64,000 nt of DNA from Verrucomicrobiaceae bacterium (GCA_024229495.1 JAAESJ010000522.1:48323-112322); one strand, 5' to 3'. Counted from the first letter of the stretch, positions 25,942 to 34,559 are shown. The notes: a model not told the origin generated them from the sequence alone. Program-made: numbers and translations.

Positions 25942-26334
25942 TTAAAGCCAATAGGCCAAGGCAAGGGTGTATGCGACTTTACAAATCATGTGAAGCAACT
26001 GGTCAACGTGGAAATTGATGATTCTATCCTCTTTGAGAAAGTCGATCAGCCAGTGCAGAATTAGTTCAATAATCGCCAAGAGGTAACTGCCGGTTATCAG
26101 CCAGACTCCGCCTGCATGAATCAGAGAGTGGGCGCTGAGGCAATAAATCCAGAGGGAGTGGGTGGGCAGGGTAGGATTCTGTGCGTGGTAATGTCGATTT
26201 TTATGGAGTGCGAGGAATTGCCCCTGAAAGGGATGATCGCACAATGCATGGGCAACCATGAGGGCAAAGAACACAGGGAACGCCGCCGAGAGATTGCCCT
26301 CGGCAAGGGTATCGAGGTGTTGTGATAAGGGCAC
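25942..26334 (-). CDS. DUF3307-family small membrane protein
   Basis: 130 residues, mostly hydrophobic, with about three to four membrane segments and polar motifs (HALCDHPFQGQFLALHKN, THSLWIYCLSAHSLIHAGG, HWLIDFLK, DQLLHMICK). The spaced His and Asp residues (CDHPFQG, THS, HWLIDF) are the mark of DUF3307, whose function is not known. The stop codon is four bases from the convergent end of the cyclase gene. The start is 20 bases after the cNMP-fold gene on the same strand. Confidence 0.75.
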   Translation of the reverse strand: MPLSQHLDTLAEGNLSAAFPVFFALMVAHALCDHPFQGQFLALHKNRHYHAQNPTLPTHSLWIYCLSAHSLIHAGGVWLITGSYLLAIIELILHWLIDFLKEDRIINFHVDQLLHMICKVAYTLALAYWL

Positions 26335-26354
26335 GTCTCCTCGGGGCGAATGAT

Positions 26355-26813
26355 TTAGAGTACCTTTTCGTTGGCGACCCTGAGCCGGCTTGCCATGCCG
26401 GCAGCCAATGCACAGGTTAACTCAAGGGCTTGTACTGGATGAGCCTTGCGCAGGGCATTGTAGTTCGGTCTGCTGATTCTGAGCAGGATGGCGTTCTTCA
26501 TTGCCTTTACCGAGGCACTCGCATGGGAAGTCTGATCGAAAAAGGAAATCTCGGCAATGAACTCACCGGGCTCAATGCGCCCAAGGAGTCTTTGTGGCGT
26601 TTGTTCATTGGCGTGGCTGACGGCATGGAATAAACCCGAGATAGCGAAATACAGTGAGTCTGACTCCTGTCCCTGCTGGAGGATGATGGTGTCTTCATCA
26701 TATTTAATGAGCTCAGAAAAATTTTCGCTCGCTAGCAGCGCTCTTGTTTCCTCGTGTACGCCGGAGGTCTCAGAAAGAAGGCCACAGTTGAGAAGTTCGA
26801 TGGTTTCAGACAT
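26355..26813 (-). CDS. Cyclic-nucleotide-binding-fold protein with altered phosphate cassette
   Basis: 152 residues: a single cNMP-binding beta-roll with no DNA-binding domain. Markers are IILQQGQESDSLYFAISGLFHAV, RIEPGEFIAEISFFDQ and ASVKAMKNAILLRISR. The canonical cassette GE(L/I)A-L-PRxA reads AEISFFDQTSHASA; the Arg that binds the cyclic phosphate is missing, so cAMP binding is doubtful. Its position 400 bases from the end of the cyclase gene hints at a link, but it may only be a scaffold fold. It is divergent from rpsN. Confidence 0.8.
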   Translation of the reverse strand: MSETIELLNCGLLSETSGVHEETRALLASENFSELIKYDEDTIILQQGQESDSLYFAISGLFHAVSHANEQTPQRLLGRIEPGEFIAEISFFDQTSHASASVKAMKNAILLRISRPNYNALRKAHPVQALELTCALAAGMASRLRVANEKVL

Positions 26814-26948
26814 ATTTAATCAAAATGGGATGCAATCGTAATGTATTCAAGAGGTAAAAGAATGACGAAGAAGTCATTGGTTTATGCAATAAGAGGCGTA
26901 TTTTTGAACTTGCATTCGCAGTAAATCTAGCTAACTCTTTCCGCCCTT

Positions 26949-27218
26949 ATGGCTAAAAAGTCCTGGATTGAGCGCAACAAGAAGAAGCGGAGAGTCGTTG
27001 AGAAATACGCAAAGAAGCGCGAGGAACTAAAGGAAAAAGGCGATTATATCGGTCTTTCCATGCTTCCGCGCAACGCGAGCCCTTGCCGAGTTGTTAACCG
27101 TTGTGAGGTCACGGGACGCCGTCATGGATTCCTGCGCCGTTTCAAGATGTCCAGGATTACGTTCCGTGAACTGGCCTCAAAAGGACAAATTCCGGGAGTT
27201 ACCAAGTCGAGTTGGTAA
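26949..27218 (+). CDS. rpsN: 30S ribosomal protein S14
   Basis: 89 residues, the longer form without the CxxC...CxxC zinc site. Markers are [33 protein letters not shown] and [20 protein letters not shown]. It assembles in the head of the small subunit. In most bacteria the gene lies between rplE and rpsH; here it stands some 34 kb away, and that slot in the spc cluster is empty (61305-61346). Confidence 0.97.
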   Translation: MAKKSWIERNKKKRRVVEKYAKKREELKEKGDYIGLSMLPRNASPCRVVNRCEVTGRRHGFLRRFKMSRITFRELASKGQIPGVTKSSW

Positions 27219-27337
27219 CCAATCAATAATATCAGCGGGAACGAACTTCTTTACTTTGCCCGTAGTTTCCGTTGCAGACTTTCAATGAAGGGCAAAGCAG
27301 ACTAAGGTAGCAACGGCGGATTTTTAAACGCCAGACG

Positions 27338-27589
27338 ATGCCGCTCTACGAATACATAGCGGAAACCCCTGAGGAGGGTTGCAGAATTTGCTCTAAGGGC
27401 TTCGAGTTGCGTCGTCCTGTTGATAGGGTGCCGTTGCAAGAGTGTCCTCTTTGCAAGATGACAGTGCGTAAACTGGTTTCAAATGTGAGTAGCCCAAAGC
27501 TTACCAAACCGCTGTCGGTTTCCAGTGCCAAGTCTGCTGGTTTTACCGTTTTGGAAAAGCGTGATGAAGGGACTTACGAGAAGCTTTAG
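27338..27589 (+). CDS. FmdB-family zinc-ribbon protein
   Basis: 83 residues. MPLYEYIAE and a zinc ribbon with Cys15, Cys18, Cys36 and Cys39 (CRIC...CPLC) are typical of the FmdB regulatory-protein family. The middle has FELRRPVDRVP. The tail is flexible. The function of this family is poorly defined; it is often found next to ribosomal or membrane genes. The next gene starts on the base after its stop codon, so the two are translated together. Confidence 0.88.
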   Translation: MPLYEYIAETPEEGCRICSKGFELRRPVDRVPLQECPLCKMTVRKLVSNVSSPKLTKPLSVSSAKSAGFTVLEKRDEGTYEKL

Positions 27590-29026
27590 TTGCAGGTGAT
27601 TTCAAACGCCACAGTTTTATTACTCGCTGAAGGGGCGGTTCCGGTGGAATGGCCCTCGCCGGGAACCATTCTCGTGGAGCTCCTTGTCATACTTCTTTTC
27701 GTAATACTGAATGGTTTTTTTGTAGCCGCCGAGTTTGCCCTGGTAAAGGTGAGGGAAAGTCAGCTTGATGAGAAAATCGCTACCGGCAGCGGAGCTGCGA
27801 TAGCCGGTAAGCGCATGCTGAGTCAATTAAACGCGTATCTTTCCGCGTGTCAGTTCGGGATAACCGTGGCCAGCCTCATACTCGGAGCTCTTGGAGAAAA
27901 ATGGCTTGCCGGAATGATTGCACCATTGTTCAGCACCTTTGACTGGGATATTTCCGATGCCTGGATTCATGGCATCTCCTGGACGATAGCCATCATTGCG
28001 TTGACGTTTCTGCACATTACCCTTGGAGAGCAGGTCCCAAAGACGCTCGCAATCCGTCGACCGTTGGGGACGACGCTTTTCTCGACGCTTCCATTAAATC
28101 TCTTTTTTAAGATTTTCGGGGTGCCGATCAAGCTGCTGAATGTTGCCTCGAACTGGATGTTGAAGCTTATGTTCCGGGTTGATCCGGTGAATGAGAGTGA
28201 AATCATCCACACTTCCGACGAACTGGCCTTATTAGTGGAGGAGAGTGAGAAGGTATCTGAAGTGACGGAAACCGAGCGTGACATTCTGATTAACGCTCTG
28301 GCACTTAATGATTATGTGGTGAGGGATATCATGACGGCGCGCACCGATGTGATCTGCCTTGATGTCAATGATGACCTTGAGAAGAATGTTGCCAAGGCGA
28401 TTGCCTCGCAGCACACCCGCTTTCCGCTCGTCGACGGGCATCTCGACGAATCGCAGGGACTGGTTCACGTAAAGGATATGCTTCGCCTTACAAGAGAAGA
28501 GTCCCCAGATGTAATGAGCATCAGGCGGGAATTGGTAGAGGTTCCCGAGATGCAGGCAATTGATGAATTGCTTGGAAATCTGAAGAGTCAGCGAGCGCAT
28601 CTGGCGCTGGCTGTTGATGAGTTTGGAAACTCGGTTGGTATCGTAACCATGGAAGACATCATTGAGGAACTGGTGGGAGAGATACGGGATGAGTTTGACG
28701 AGGAGGAACAACCGGAGTTCAAGAGAATTGATGACAAGAGTTTTATTATTGAGGGGATGATGTCGCCGCGGGAGTTGCCTCACTATACCGAGCTGGACAT
28801 TAAGGATGTCGAGGCAAGTACGATGGGGGGATACGTGACGCATTTGCTGGGGCACCTTCCCGAGCAGGGAGAGAAGGTGCGTATCGAGAGTTATGAAGTC
28901 ACTGTGACTGAATCGGATGGAAGGCGGGTCATAGAAATGAAATTCGAGAAGAGGGAGAGTGAGGAGGAGTTTCACCCGGAGCTGAGGAGAGAGGCAAAGC
29001 AAGCGCCGGAGGGTGAGAATTCCTAA
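27590..29026 (+). CDS. CNNM/CorC-type transporter (DUF21-CBS-CorC_HlyC)
   Basis: 478 residues. Start is TTG at 27590, directly after the fmdB stop, or GTG at 27596. Domains: CNNM/DUF21 transmembrane region (about 25-200, LNGFFVAAEFALVKVRESQL, LNAYLSACQFGITVASLILGALGE, LGEQVPKTLAIR), two CBS motifs (about 235-350, IMTARTDVICLD, TRFPLVDGH, FGNSVGIVTMEDIIEELVGEI) and a C-terminal CorC/HlyC transporter-associated domain (360-445). These proteins handle Mg2+/Co2+ efflux or related ion balance; the old name hemolysin does not imply toxin activity. Ion specificity is inferred from the family. Confidence 0.92.
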   Translation: MQVISNATVLLLAEGAVPVEWPSPGTILVELLVILLFVILNGFFVAAEFALVKVRESQLDEKIATGSGAAIAGKRMLSQLNAYLSACQFGITVASLILGALGEKWLAGMIAPLFSTFDWDISDAWIHGISWTIAIIALTFLHITLGEQVPKTLAIRRPLGTTLFSTLPLNLFFKIFGVPIKLLNVASNWMLKLMFRVDPVNESEIIHTSDELALLVEESEKVSEVTETERDILINALALNDYVVRDIMTARTDVICLDVNDDLEKNVAKAIASQHTRFPLVDGHLDESQGLVHVKDMLRLTREESPDVMSIRRELVEVPEMQAIDELLGNLKSQRAHLALAVDEFGNSVGIVTMEDIIEELVGEIRDEFDEEEQPEFKRIDDKSFIIEGMMSPRELPHYTELDIKDVEASTMGGYVTHLLGHLPEQGEKVRIESYEVTVTESDGRRVIEMKFEKRESEEEFHPELRREAKQAPEGENS

Positions 29027-29113
29027 ATCCGCGGATTACCGTGGAGAAGAGTGTATAGCTCCCCGGTGTGAATCGAGAACAATCGTAAACGGAAATTCGG
29101 GTAATTCGTCACA

Positions 29114-30382
29114 ATGGAACTTGCCAGTGAGGTATTAACAGGCTTGCGGGGCAGGCGACCGTTTGATTTGTGGTGGGCGCGATCGGTGGTTGCATTATCT
29201 GCCGGTGTTTTTGTGGCAACATTGCTGGCAGTTTTCTCGGTTAGGGGAACTGATGAGTTGGCCTCATGGTGGGGATTGGCAATGTTCTTAGCGTTTATGT
29301 CCTGGGGAACCGTGGCTCTCACCTGGCAGGGGGCTCTCTATTTGTTGCCAAAGGCGATGGGGCGTGGTGGTGGGTTCTTCTCATGCCTCAGGTTTTTGGC
29401 TGTGTCTGCGTTATCGTTGTTGGTGTTAAGCGTTGCGGGGATGATTGCACAACTGCCGCCAACCGGTCTTGTGATTACCTTTGTGCCTTTTGTAATACCG
29501 ATTGTGCTGTTTTGGATCATTGGTTGCCACATTAGGGTAAAGAGCTGCCTTTGCGCGGTCGTGTTGCTGGTTGTTGTTGGCACGAGGCTCTACACCCTTC
29601 CCTCAGGGGGCGCGTCAGGTGCATATCCGCTTGCAGAACCCCAAGATGATGATGTGAGGCTGATGTCATGGAACCTAGGTGGCAGGGCTCCCTTTTTTCG
29701 GGGCAGTAACGATGCGGACATCGGTGCTGTTGCTGAAATCGTCAGAAAGCATGAAGTGCACGTCCTTTGCCTGCAAGGGGTGTCATCTAGGCAGTTCCTT
29801 GACAAGTTGCTTCTAGAGCTTGGCCACGATTGGAAGGGGGGAGTGTCGTCGGGTGGTGGTAAATCCACGGCGGTTCTAAGCCGGATTGGAGGTGAGGTGC
29901 AATCTCCTCTCAATGGTATGGATTATGGCGGTCCGACAGTGTTGAGGATAAGGAGTCACAAGGGAATGCTGCAGTTTGTCAGTTGTCATGGCAGTCCGGG
30001 GCGAAAATCCTGGCAACGGCGCAAGATGGTCGATTGGATACTGCATGAATTCAGAGGTGCAAAAAGCAAGACAGTCATTGCCGGTGACTTTAATATCGAT
30101 ACTAGCCGGGGATGGACTTTTCTTGCCCCGATGCTTAGTGATTCGCTTTCCTTTGACCTGGCTTCTTGGCGGGCATTGGCGATCATGGGGGAGGATCCTG
30201 GGTTTGACGCAAGGGCAACCTCCTCAATGGGGCGCCGAAGTGATTGGGTGATGGTTGATTCGAAAATGCCCATTACCGGTTATCGGGTGCTGCAATCTGT
30301 AGAAGTGGGGAGGATGGATCATTTTCCGGTGCTGCTTCGTGTTGGTTTGGGAAAAGCCGGGCGAGGTATTGCTGCAGATTGA
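29114..30382 (+). CDS. Membrane-anchored endonuclease/exonuclease/phosphatase-fold protein
   Basis: 422 residues. The first 165 residues carry about four to five membrane helices (VVALSAGVFVATLLAVF, LAMFLAFMSWGTVAL, FLAVSALSLLVLSVAGMI, VIPIVLFWIIGC, LCAVVLLVVVG). An EEP domain follows: VRLMSWNLGG, KTVIAGDFNI, SDWVMVDSK and MDHFPVLL. The metal-binding Glu usually found in the ALQE motif is Gly here (CLQGVSS), so activity is uncertain. Similar proteins in many Gram-negatives are annotated only as EEP-family. It converges with the cysteine desulfurase gene. Confidence 0.82.
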   Translation: MELASEVLTGLRGRRPFDLWWARSVVALSAGVFVATLLAVFSVRGTDELASWWGLAMFLAFMSWGTVALTWQGALYLLPKAMGRGGGFFSCLRFLAVSALSLLVLSVAGMIAQLPPTGLVITFVPFVIPIVLFWIIGCHIRVKSCLCAVVLLVVVGTRLYTLPSGGASGAYPLAEPQDDDVRLMSWNLGGRAPFFRGSNDADIGAVAEIVRKHEVHVLCLQGVSSRQFLDKLLLELGHDWKGGVSSGGGKSTAVLSRIGGEVQSPLNGMDYGGPTVLRIRSHKGMLQFVSCHGSPGRKSWQRRKMVDWILHEFRGAKSKTVIAGDFNIDTSRGWTFLAPMLSDSLSFDLASWRALAIMGEDPGFDARATSSMGRRSDWVMVDSKMPITGYRVLQSVEVGRMDHFPVLLRVGLGKAGRGIAAD

Positions 30383-30384
30383 GG

Positions 30385-30400
30385 CGGCAGATGCCTGCCG
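30385..30400. terminator. Short hairpin between convergent genes
   Basis: CGGCAG (30385-30390) pairs with CTGCCG (30395-30400) around a four-base loop, just after the EEP gene. There is no T run, so termination is only possible. Confidence 0.25.
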
Positions 30401-30454
30401 TCGGAGGAGACCCAATGCCGGAAAGAGGGCATTGATCCGGACCTCTTATGGGGA

Positions 30455-31618
30455 TTAAATGAGTGACTTTCCGGTTGTCGTTTCATGGTGGTTGATGTCT
30501 TTAGCAACCTCCTTTAATGCCGTTGCCAGAGCGGCCCATTGATCCCGACCATTGTCAGTTCCTGAACTGATTCGCAACGCTCTGTTGATCTCCTCGGGGC
30601 TTAATCCCATCGAGTCGAGGACATGAGATCCATCAGCGCTTCCTGAGCTGCAGGCGGATCCTGTGGAAACGGCGAAACCTCTCCGACCCAGACGCGTTAG
30701 CCATTTCAGGTTTCTTCCGCTTGGCATAATCATCATTGAGGTGTTTGGGAGGCGCTTGGCATTCTTAGCGACGATCGTGGTTTCTGGCAGGCTGGAGAGA
30801 ATAGTAGCCTCGAAGCCATCACGTGCTTGCCTTTGATCCTCCCAGAGGATGAGAGTTTCATCAGCATCCTCAAGGGAACTCACCATCGCAGCAATTCCCG
30901 GAAGGTTTTCTGTTCCAGCCCTTTTTCCCTGTTCCTGTGGTCCGCCGTTTTGCATCTGGAGTTCCCGTGCATGCCGGCTGGTTCTGAGAAAGCCGGTTCC
31001 CTTTGGACCGCCAAATTTATGCGCGCTGCCAATAACGATATCAGCGAGCGGAACGATTTCCCTTGAGGGGTGTTTGCCAAACCACTGCACGGCATCACAG
31101 TGGAAGAGAGTGTTGTATTTCTGGCACAGGGATGAGATCTCTGGGAGCGGTTGGATTACCCCGGTTTCGTTATTTGCTGCCATAACCGAAACAAGGCAGA
31201 CATTTCCTCGGGCAATGATTTCTTCCAGGCTGGAGAGGGAGACGATACCCTCAGGGGTCACCGGCAATTTGATCACACGGTTGCCAAAGTGCCGGTTGGC
31301 AGGGGCATCAACGGAGGGATGCTCAATGGCGGATATGGCACAGTATTTGGACGGGTTGGCGGTGGCAAAGTGCGAGATGGTGGAGTTATTGGCTTCAGTT
31401 GCACCTGAAGTAAATGTAATCCCTGGATTCTCCTCGTTATCCACTCCAAGTATTTGCGCGAGTTTTTCCCGTTCGTCTTCAAGGCGTCGGGCTGCTGCGC
31501 CAGCTTCCGGGTAAAGGCTACTGGGGTTGTGCCAATATTTTTCTGTGGTTTTAAGCCATGTGTCACGGGCAGCAACGGAGAGTGGGGTTGTGGCATTATG
31601 GTCAAAATAAAAACTCAT
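30455..31618 (-). CDS. Cysteine desulfurase, NifS/IscS type
   Basis: 387 residues. A PLP fold-type I enzyme: FDHNATTPL, SGATEANN, EHPS (His100), NETGVIQPL, HCDAVQ (Asp175), GSAHKFGGPKGTG with the PLP Lys201, RAGTEN, and the catalytic loop STGSACSSGSADGSH with Cys323. It moves sulfur from cysteine to Fe-S assembly or tRNA thiolation. No iscU, iscA or mnmA gene lies next to it, so the acceptor pathway is open. It is divergent from the GcvH-like gene, with 72 bases between the start codons. Confidence 0.93.
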   Translation of the reverse strand: MSFYFDHNATTPLSVAARDTWLKTTEKYWHNPSSLYPEAGAAARRLEDEREKLAQILGVDNEENPGITFTSGATEANNSTISHFATANPSKYCAISAIEHPSVDAPANRHFGNRVIKLPVTPEGIVSLSSLEEIIARGNVCLVSVMAANNETGVIQPLPEISSLCQKYNTLFHCDAVQWFGKHPSREIVPLADIVIGSAHKFGGPKGTGFLRTSRHARELQMQNGGPQEQGKRAGTENLPGIAAMVSSLEDADETLILWEDQRQARDGFEATILSSLPETTIVAKNAKRLPNTSMMIMPSGRNLKWLTRLGRRGFAVSTGSACSSGSADGSHVLDSMGLSPEEINRALRISSGTDNGRDQWAALATALKEVAKDINHHETTTGKSLI

Positions 31619-31690
31619 TCCTCACGCAATTAATCTCATCTTGTAATTTCTTCACAACTCTGCCTTGTTTCCCGGCATTAGTCACGCCTT

Positions 31691-32146
31691 ATGGAGTATC
31701 GTCGATTCAAGCACGCACGTTTTTCGGCTCGGTTCCCTGAAAATTTCAGGTATTCGCGATCGCATTACTGGATGTCGGCTGCGGAGGATGAGCCGGATTT
31801 GTGGAGGGTGGGATTCACCAAATTCGCCACAAGAATGCTTGGAGAGCTTGTAGAGGCGCAATGGCAGGTGTCGGCCGGTGAGTTGATTGCCCCGGGGCAG
31901 CAGATTGGTTGGGTTGAGGGATTTAAGGCAGCAAGCGATGTTTTCAATGTGGTGAACGGTGAATTTGTAGGAGGTAATCCGGTCCTTGATGTTGATGCTT
32001 GTATTGTGCGTTCTTCGCCATATATGGAGGGATGGCTGTATGAGGTGAAAGGGAACCCTGAGGATGGCAGCCTTGATATTGACGGTTATATTGCCTTGCT
32101 TCAGGCGACGATTAGCAAGATGCAGGAGAGTGGTGATTACGATTAA
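31691..32146 (+). CDS. Orphan GcvH-like lipoyl protein
   Basis: 151 residues. The core (about 38-125) matches the glycine-cleavage H-protein: WRVGFTKFATRMLGELVE, GQQIGWVEGFKAASDVF with the likely lipoyl Lys79, VNGEFVGGNPVL and EGWLYEVKG. About 35 extra N-terminal residues are basic and aromatic (EYRRFKHARFSARFP), longer than normal GcvH (about 125-130 in total). No gcvT or gcvP lies here; the neighbours are cysteine desulfurase (divergent) and a VOC protein 15 bases downstream. Lipoyl-H-like proteins outside the glycine cleavage system are known in lipoate transfer and in sulfur oxidation, so a sulfur-linked role is possible but unproven. Confidence 0.8.
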   Translation: MEYRRFKHARFSARFPENFRYSRSHYWMSAAEDEPDLWRVGFTKFATRMLGELVEAQWQVSAGELIAPGQQIGWVEGFKAASDVFNVVNGEFVGGNPVLDVDACIVRSSPYMEGWLYEVKGNPEDGSLDIDGYIALLQATISKMQESGDYD

Positions 32147-32161
32147 AATAGAGACAAGCAT

Positions 32162-32530
32162 ATGGAAACAATTGACCTGAATCATGTGGCTCTGCATGTA
32201 TCAAATCTTGAACGGAGCATGGAATTTTATGGGGAGAAGCTTGAGCTCGAGGATCTAGCGCGTCCTGACTTTGATTTTCCCGGCAAGTGGTACCGGTTGG
32301 GGGAATCTCAGGAATTGCACCTGATTGCGGGCCGTGAAGGGGCGGTTAATTCTTCATCGCGTGGTAACCATTACGCTCTCGGAGTTCCTGACATGGATGC
32401 GGCGGAAGCTTTTCTTGCTCAGAGGGGTATTGAACATACTCCCCGCCAGACCCGGCCAGATGGCGCTTTCCAGATTTATATTGAGGATCCCGACGGCTAC
32501 TGGATTGAATTTTGCCAGAACCCCGCTTAG
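32162..32530 (+). CDS. Glyoxalase/VOC-family protein
   Basis: 122 residues, one paired beta-alpha-beta-beta-beta unit of the vicinal-oxygen-chelate fold. Metal-type residues include His8 (LNHVALHVSNLERSMEFYGEKL), ELHLI, NHYALGVPDM, and the final Glu in DPDGYWIEFCQN. It is similar to lactoylglutathione lyase-like proteins, but the substrate is not clear; specific glyoxalase I activity is not claimed. It follows the GcvH-like gene by 15 bases and is probably cotranscribed. Confidence 0.85.
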   Translation: METIDLNHVALHVSNLERSMEFYGEKLELEDLARPDFDFPGKWYRLGESQELHLIAGREGAVNSSSRGNHYALGVPDMDAAEAFLAQRGIEHTPRQTRPDGAFQIYIEDPDGYWIEFCQNPA

Positions 32531-32578
32531 TTCTGCTTTGAGCTTGTAAGAGGGCATGCTCTCGGCAAATATAATATC

Positions 32579-33496
32579 ATGAACCACAAGTGTTTCCTTC
32601 CGTTGTTGCTTGCTTGCGCTGTCCTTATCGGGGTTGCTGGGCTGGGCATTTCCAAATCAACGAATTCCAAGATTCGTGTGCTGATCATTGATGGGCAGAA
32701 TAACCACAACTGGAAGGACACGACGCCGTTCCTGAAGGAACAGCTTGAAAAGAGCGGCAAGTTTGAGGTCAGCGTTGCAACAACTCCCCCGAGAGGCGGT
32801 AATGCTCAGGCTTGGGAGGGATTCAAGCCTGATTTTACGGCGTGTGACGTTGTTCTGAGCAATTATAATGGGCCGCAATGGCAACCTGAGTCGGTGCGTG
32901 AGTCATTTGAGAAGTTTCTCGCTGGAGGTGGTGGTTTGGTGAATGTGCACGCTGCAAATAATGCGCACAATGGGTGGAAAGGTTTCGAGAAGGCCACTGG
33001 CCTGCTGTGGCGCGGGAACAAGGACGGTGCACGGGTCTATCTCAACGAGTTGGGTAAAGTGATGCGTATGGAGGTTGGTGATGGTCCGGGCGCCGGTCAT
33101 GGACCGCAGCATGAGTATGTTGTCAAGGTGCGCCAACCGGAGCATCCTATCACCAAGGGAATTCCTGCGGAATGGTTGCACACAAGGGATGAGCTTTATC
33201 ATGGTCAACGTGGGCCGGGAGAAGATATGAGGATCCTGGCAACCGCCTTTTCTGCGAAGGAAAAACGTGGCACCGGTGTTCATGAGCCGATGCTGTGGTG
33301 GATTCCGGTCGGCAAGGGAAAAGCAGTTACTAATGTTCTTGGCCACGTAGGTAACCTCCAGAAAGACCCGGCGATGAAATGTGTTGGTTTTTTGACCCTT
33401 GTTGCGCGTTCATGCGAGTGGGCGGCAACTGGCAAAGTAACAATCCCCGTGCCTGATAATTTCCCCACTGCTGATAAGACCAGCCAAGTGGACTAG
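32579..33496 (+). CDS. Secreted ThuA-domain protein
   Basis: 305 residues. N-terminal signal peptide (LPLLLACAVLIGVAGLGIS). The ThuA-like fold (class I glutamine-amidotransferase-like) starts at IRVLIIDGQNNHNWKDTTPFLKEQL and includes VVLSNYNGPQW, FLAGGGGLVNVHAANNAH, HGPQHEYVVKVRQPEHPITKGIP, DELYHGQRGP and GKAVTNVLGHVG. These secreted forms are very abundant in Planctomycetes and Verrucomicrobiota and are thought to act on sugars; the reaction is not known. It lies 48 bases downstream of the VOC gene and ends convergent with pyrD. Confidence 0.88.
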   Translation: MNHKCFLPLLLACAVLIGVAGLGISKSTNSKIRVLIIDGQNNHNWKDTTPFLKEQLEKSGKFEVSVATTPPRGGNAQAWEGFKPDFTACDVVLSNYNGPQWQPESVRESFEKFLAGGGGLVNVHAANNAHNGWKGFEKATGLLWRGNKDGARVYLNELGKVMRMEVGDGPGAGHGPQHEYVVKVRQPEHPITKGIPAEWLHTRDELYHGQRGPGEDMRILATAFSAKEKRGTGVHEPMLWWIPVGKGKAVTNVLGHVGNLQKDPAMKCVGFLTLVARSCEWAATGKVTIPVPDNFPTADKTSQVD

Positions 33497-33536
33497 ACAA
33501 TATCCGGGAAGGATTGTGACTGGCAGACGGGGAGCT

Positions 33537-34559
33537 TTATAGCTTGGCGTTGAGCAACTCGTTGACAAGAGACGGGCCGCGGTAAATGAGGCCGGTATAA
33601 ATCTGCACGAGCTTGGCGCCGGCCTCAATCTTTGCTCTTGCCTGCTTCGCACTGTCTATGCCTCCTGCGCCTATGATGGGGATGGCCTTGTCCATGGCCT
33701 TGTAAAGTGCAGCGATGACTTCCGTGCTTTGCCTGGCCAAAGGTGAACCGCTCAGTCCGCCTTTCTCATTTTCATGCGGCACGCCCTGCAGGTTATCCCT
33801 TCGGATGGTGGTATTCGTGGCAATGACAGCATCGATCTGCACGTCGTTAAAGAGGTCGGCAAGTGCGAGAATCTGCCGAGATTCCATGTCCGGTGCGATT
33901 TTTACGGCAAAGGGCACATATTTGCCGCTTTCCTCATGCAGTTTTTGTTGTTCCTGCTTGAGGCTGAGGAGAAGATTTCTGGCAGTTTCGGGTAGTTGCA
34001 GTTCTCTCAGTCCGACGGTATTTGGTGAAGAGATATTTACGGCGATGTAGTCTGCTGACGGGTAAGCTTTACGGAAGCAAGTCAGGTAATCGTCAATGGC
34101 CTGTGAGTTGTCGGTATCCTTGTTCTTGCCGATATTTATTCCCACGATGCCCGCGAAGCCTTTCCTGGAGTTAGCGATATTTTTAAGTGCCGCGTCAATT
34201 CCGGGATTGTTGAATCCCATCCTGTTGATGATCGCTTCGCGCTCCCTGATTCTGAAGAGCCTTGGTTTTGGATTTCCGTTTTGCGGCAGAGGGGTGATTG
34301 TTCCCACCTCAACGGAACCAAATCCCATCGCGCCAAATCCGGAGATGCAATTGCCGGCCTTGTCGAGTCCAGCGGCCAAACCGATCCGGTTCGGAAACTT
34401 AATGCCCATAACCTCAACGGGTTCTGAGTGGATGCCCGGAGAGAGGAGAGAGTCGGCCTTGAGTCTAGTCAACATCCGTAACCCGGCGAGGGTTAAATGG
34501 TGTGCCTTTTCTGGATCAAGCCGGAACAGGAGCGGGCGTGTTAGTTTGTAAAAATCCAC
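33537..34559 (-). CDS. pyrD: Dihydroorotate dehydrogenase (quinone), class 2
   Basis: 340 residues. The N-terminal helix region (MDFYKLTRPLLFRLDPEKAHHLTL) is the quinone/membrane-binding extension of class 2 enzymes. The FMN barrel has FPNRIGLAAGLDKAG, GSVEVGTITPLPQNGNPKPRLFR, INRMGFNN, NISSPNTVGLR (catalytic Ser), NTTIRR, GLSGSPL and IGAGGI. It oxidises dihydroorotate to orotate at the inner membrane. It is divergent from the purine-pyrimidine operon across about 100 bases. The downstream gene pyrF of the same pathway is at the other end of that operon. Confidence 0.97.
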   Translation of the reverse strand: MDFYKLTRPLLFRLDPEKAHHLTLAGLRMLTRLKADSLLSPGIHSEPVEVMGIKFPNRIGLAAGLDKAGNCISGFGAMGFGSVEVGTITPLPQNGNPKPRLFRIREREAIINRMGFNNPGIDAALKNIANSRKGFAGIVGINIGKNKDTDNSQAIDDYLTCFRKAYPSADYIAVNISSPNTVGLRELQLPETARNLLLSLKQEQQKLHEESGKYVPFAVKIAPDMESRQILALADLFNDVQIDAVIATNTTIRRDNLQGVPHENEKGGLSGSPLARQSTEVIAALYKAMDKAIPIIGAGGIDSAKQARAKIEAGAKLVQIYTGLIYRGPSLVNELLNAKL

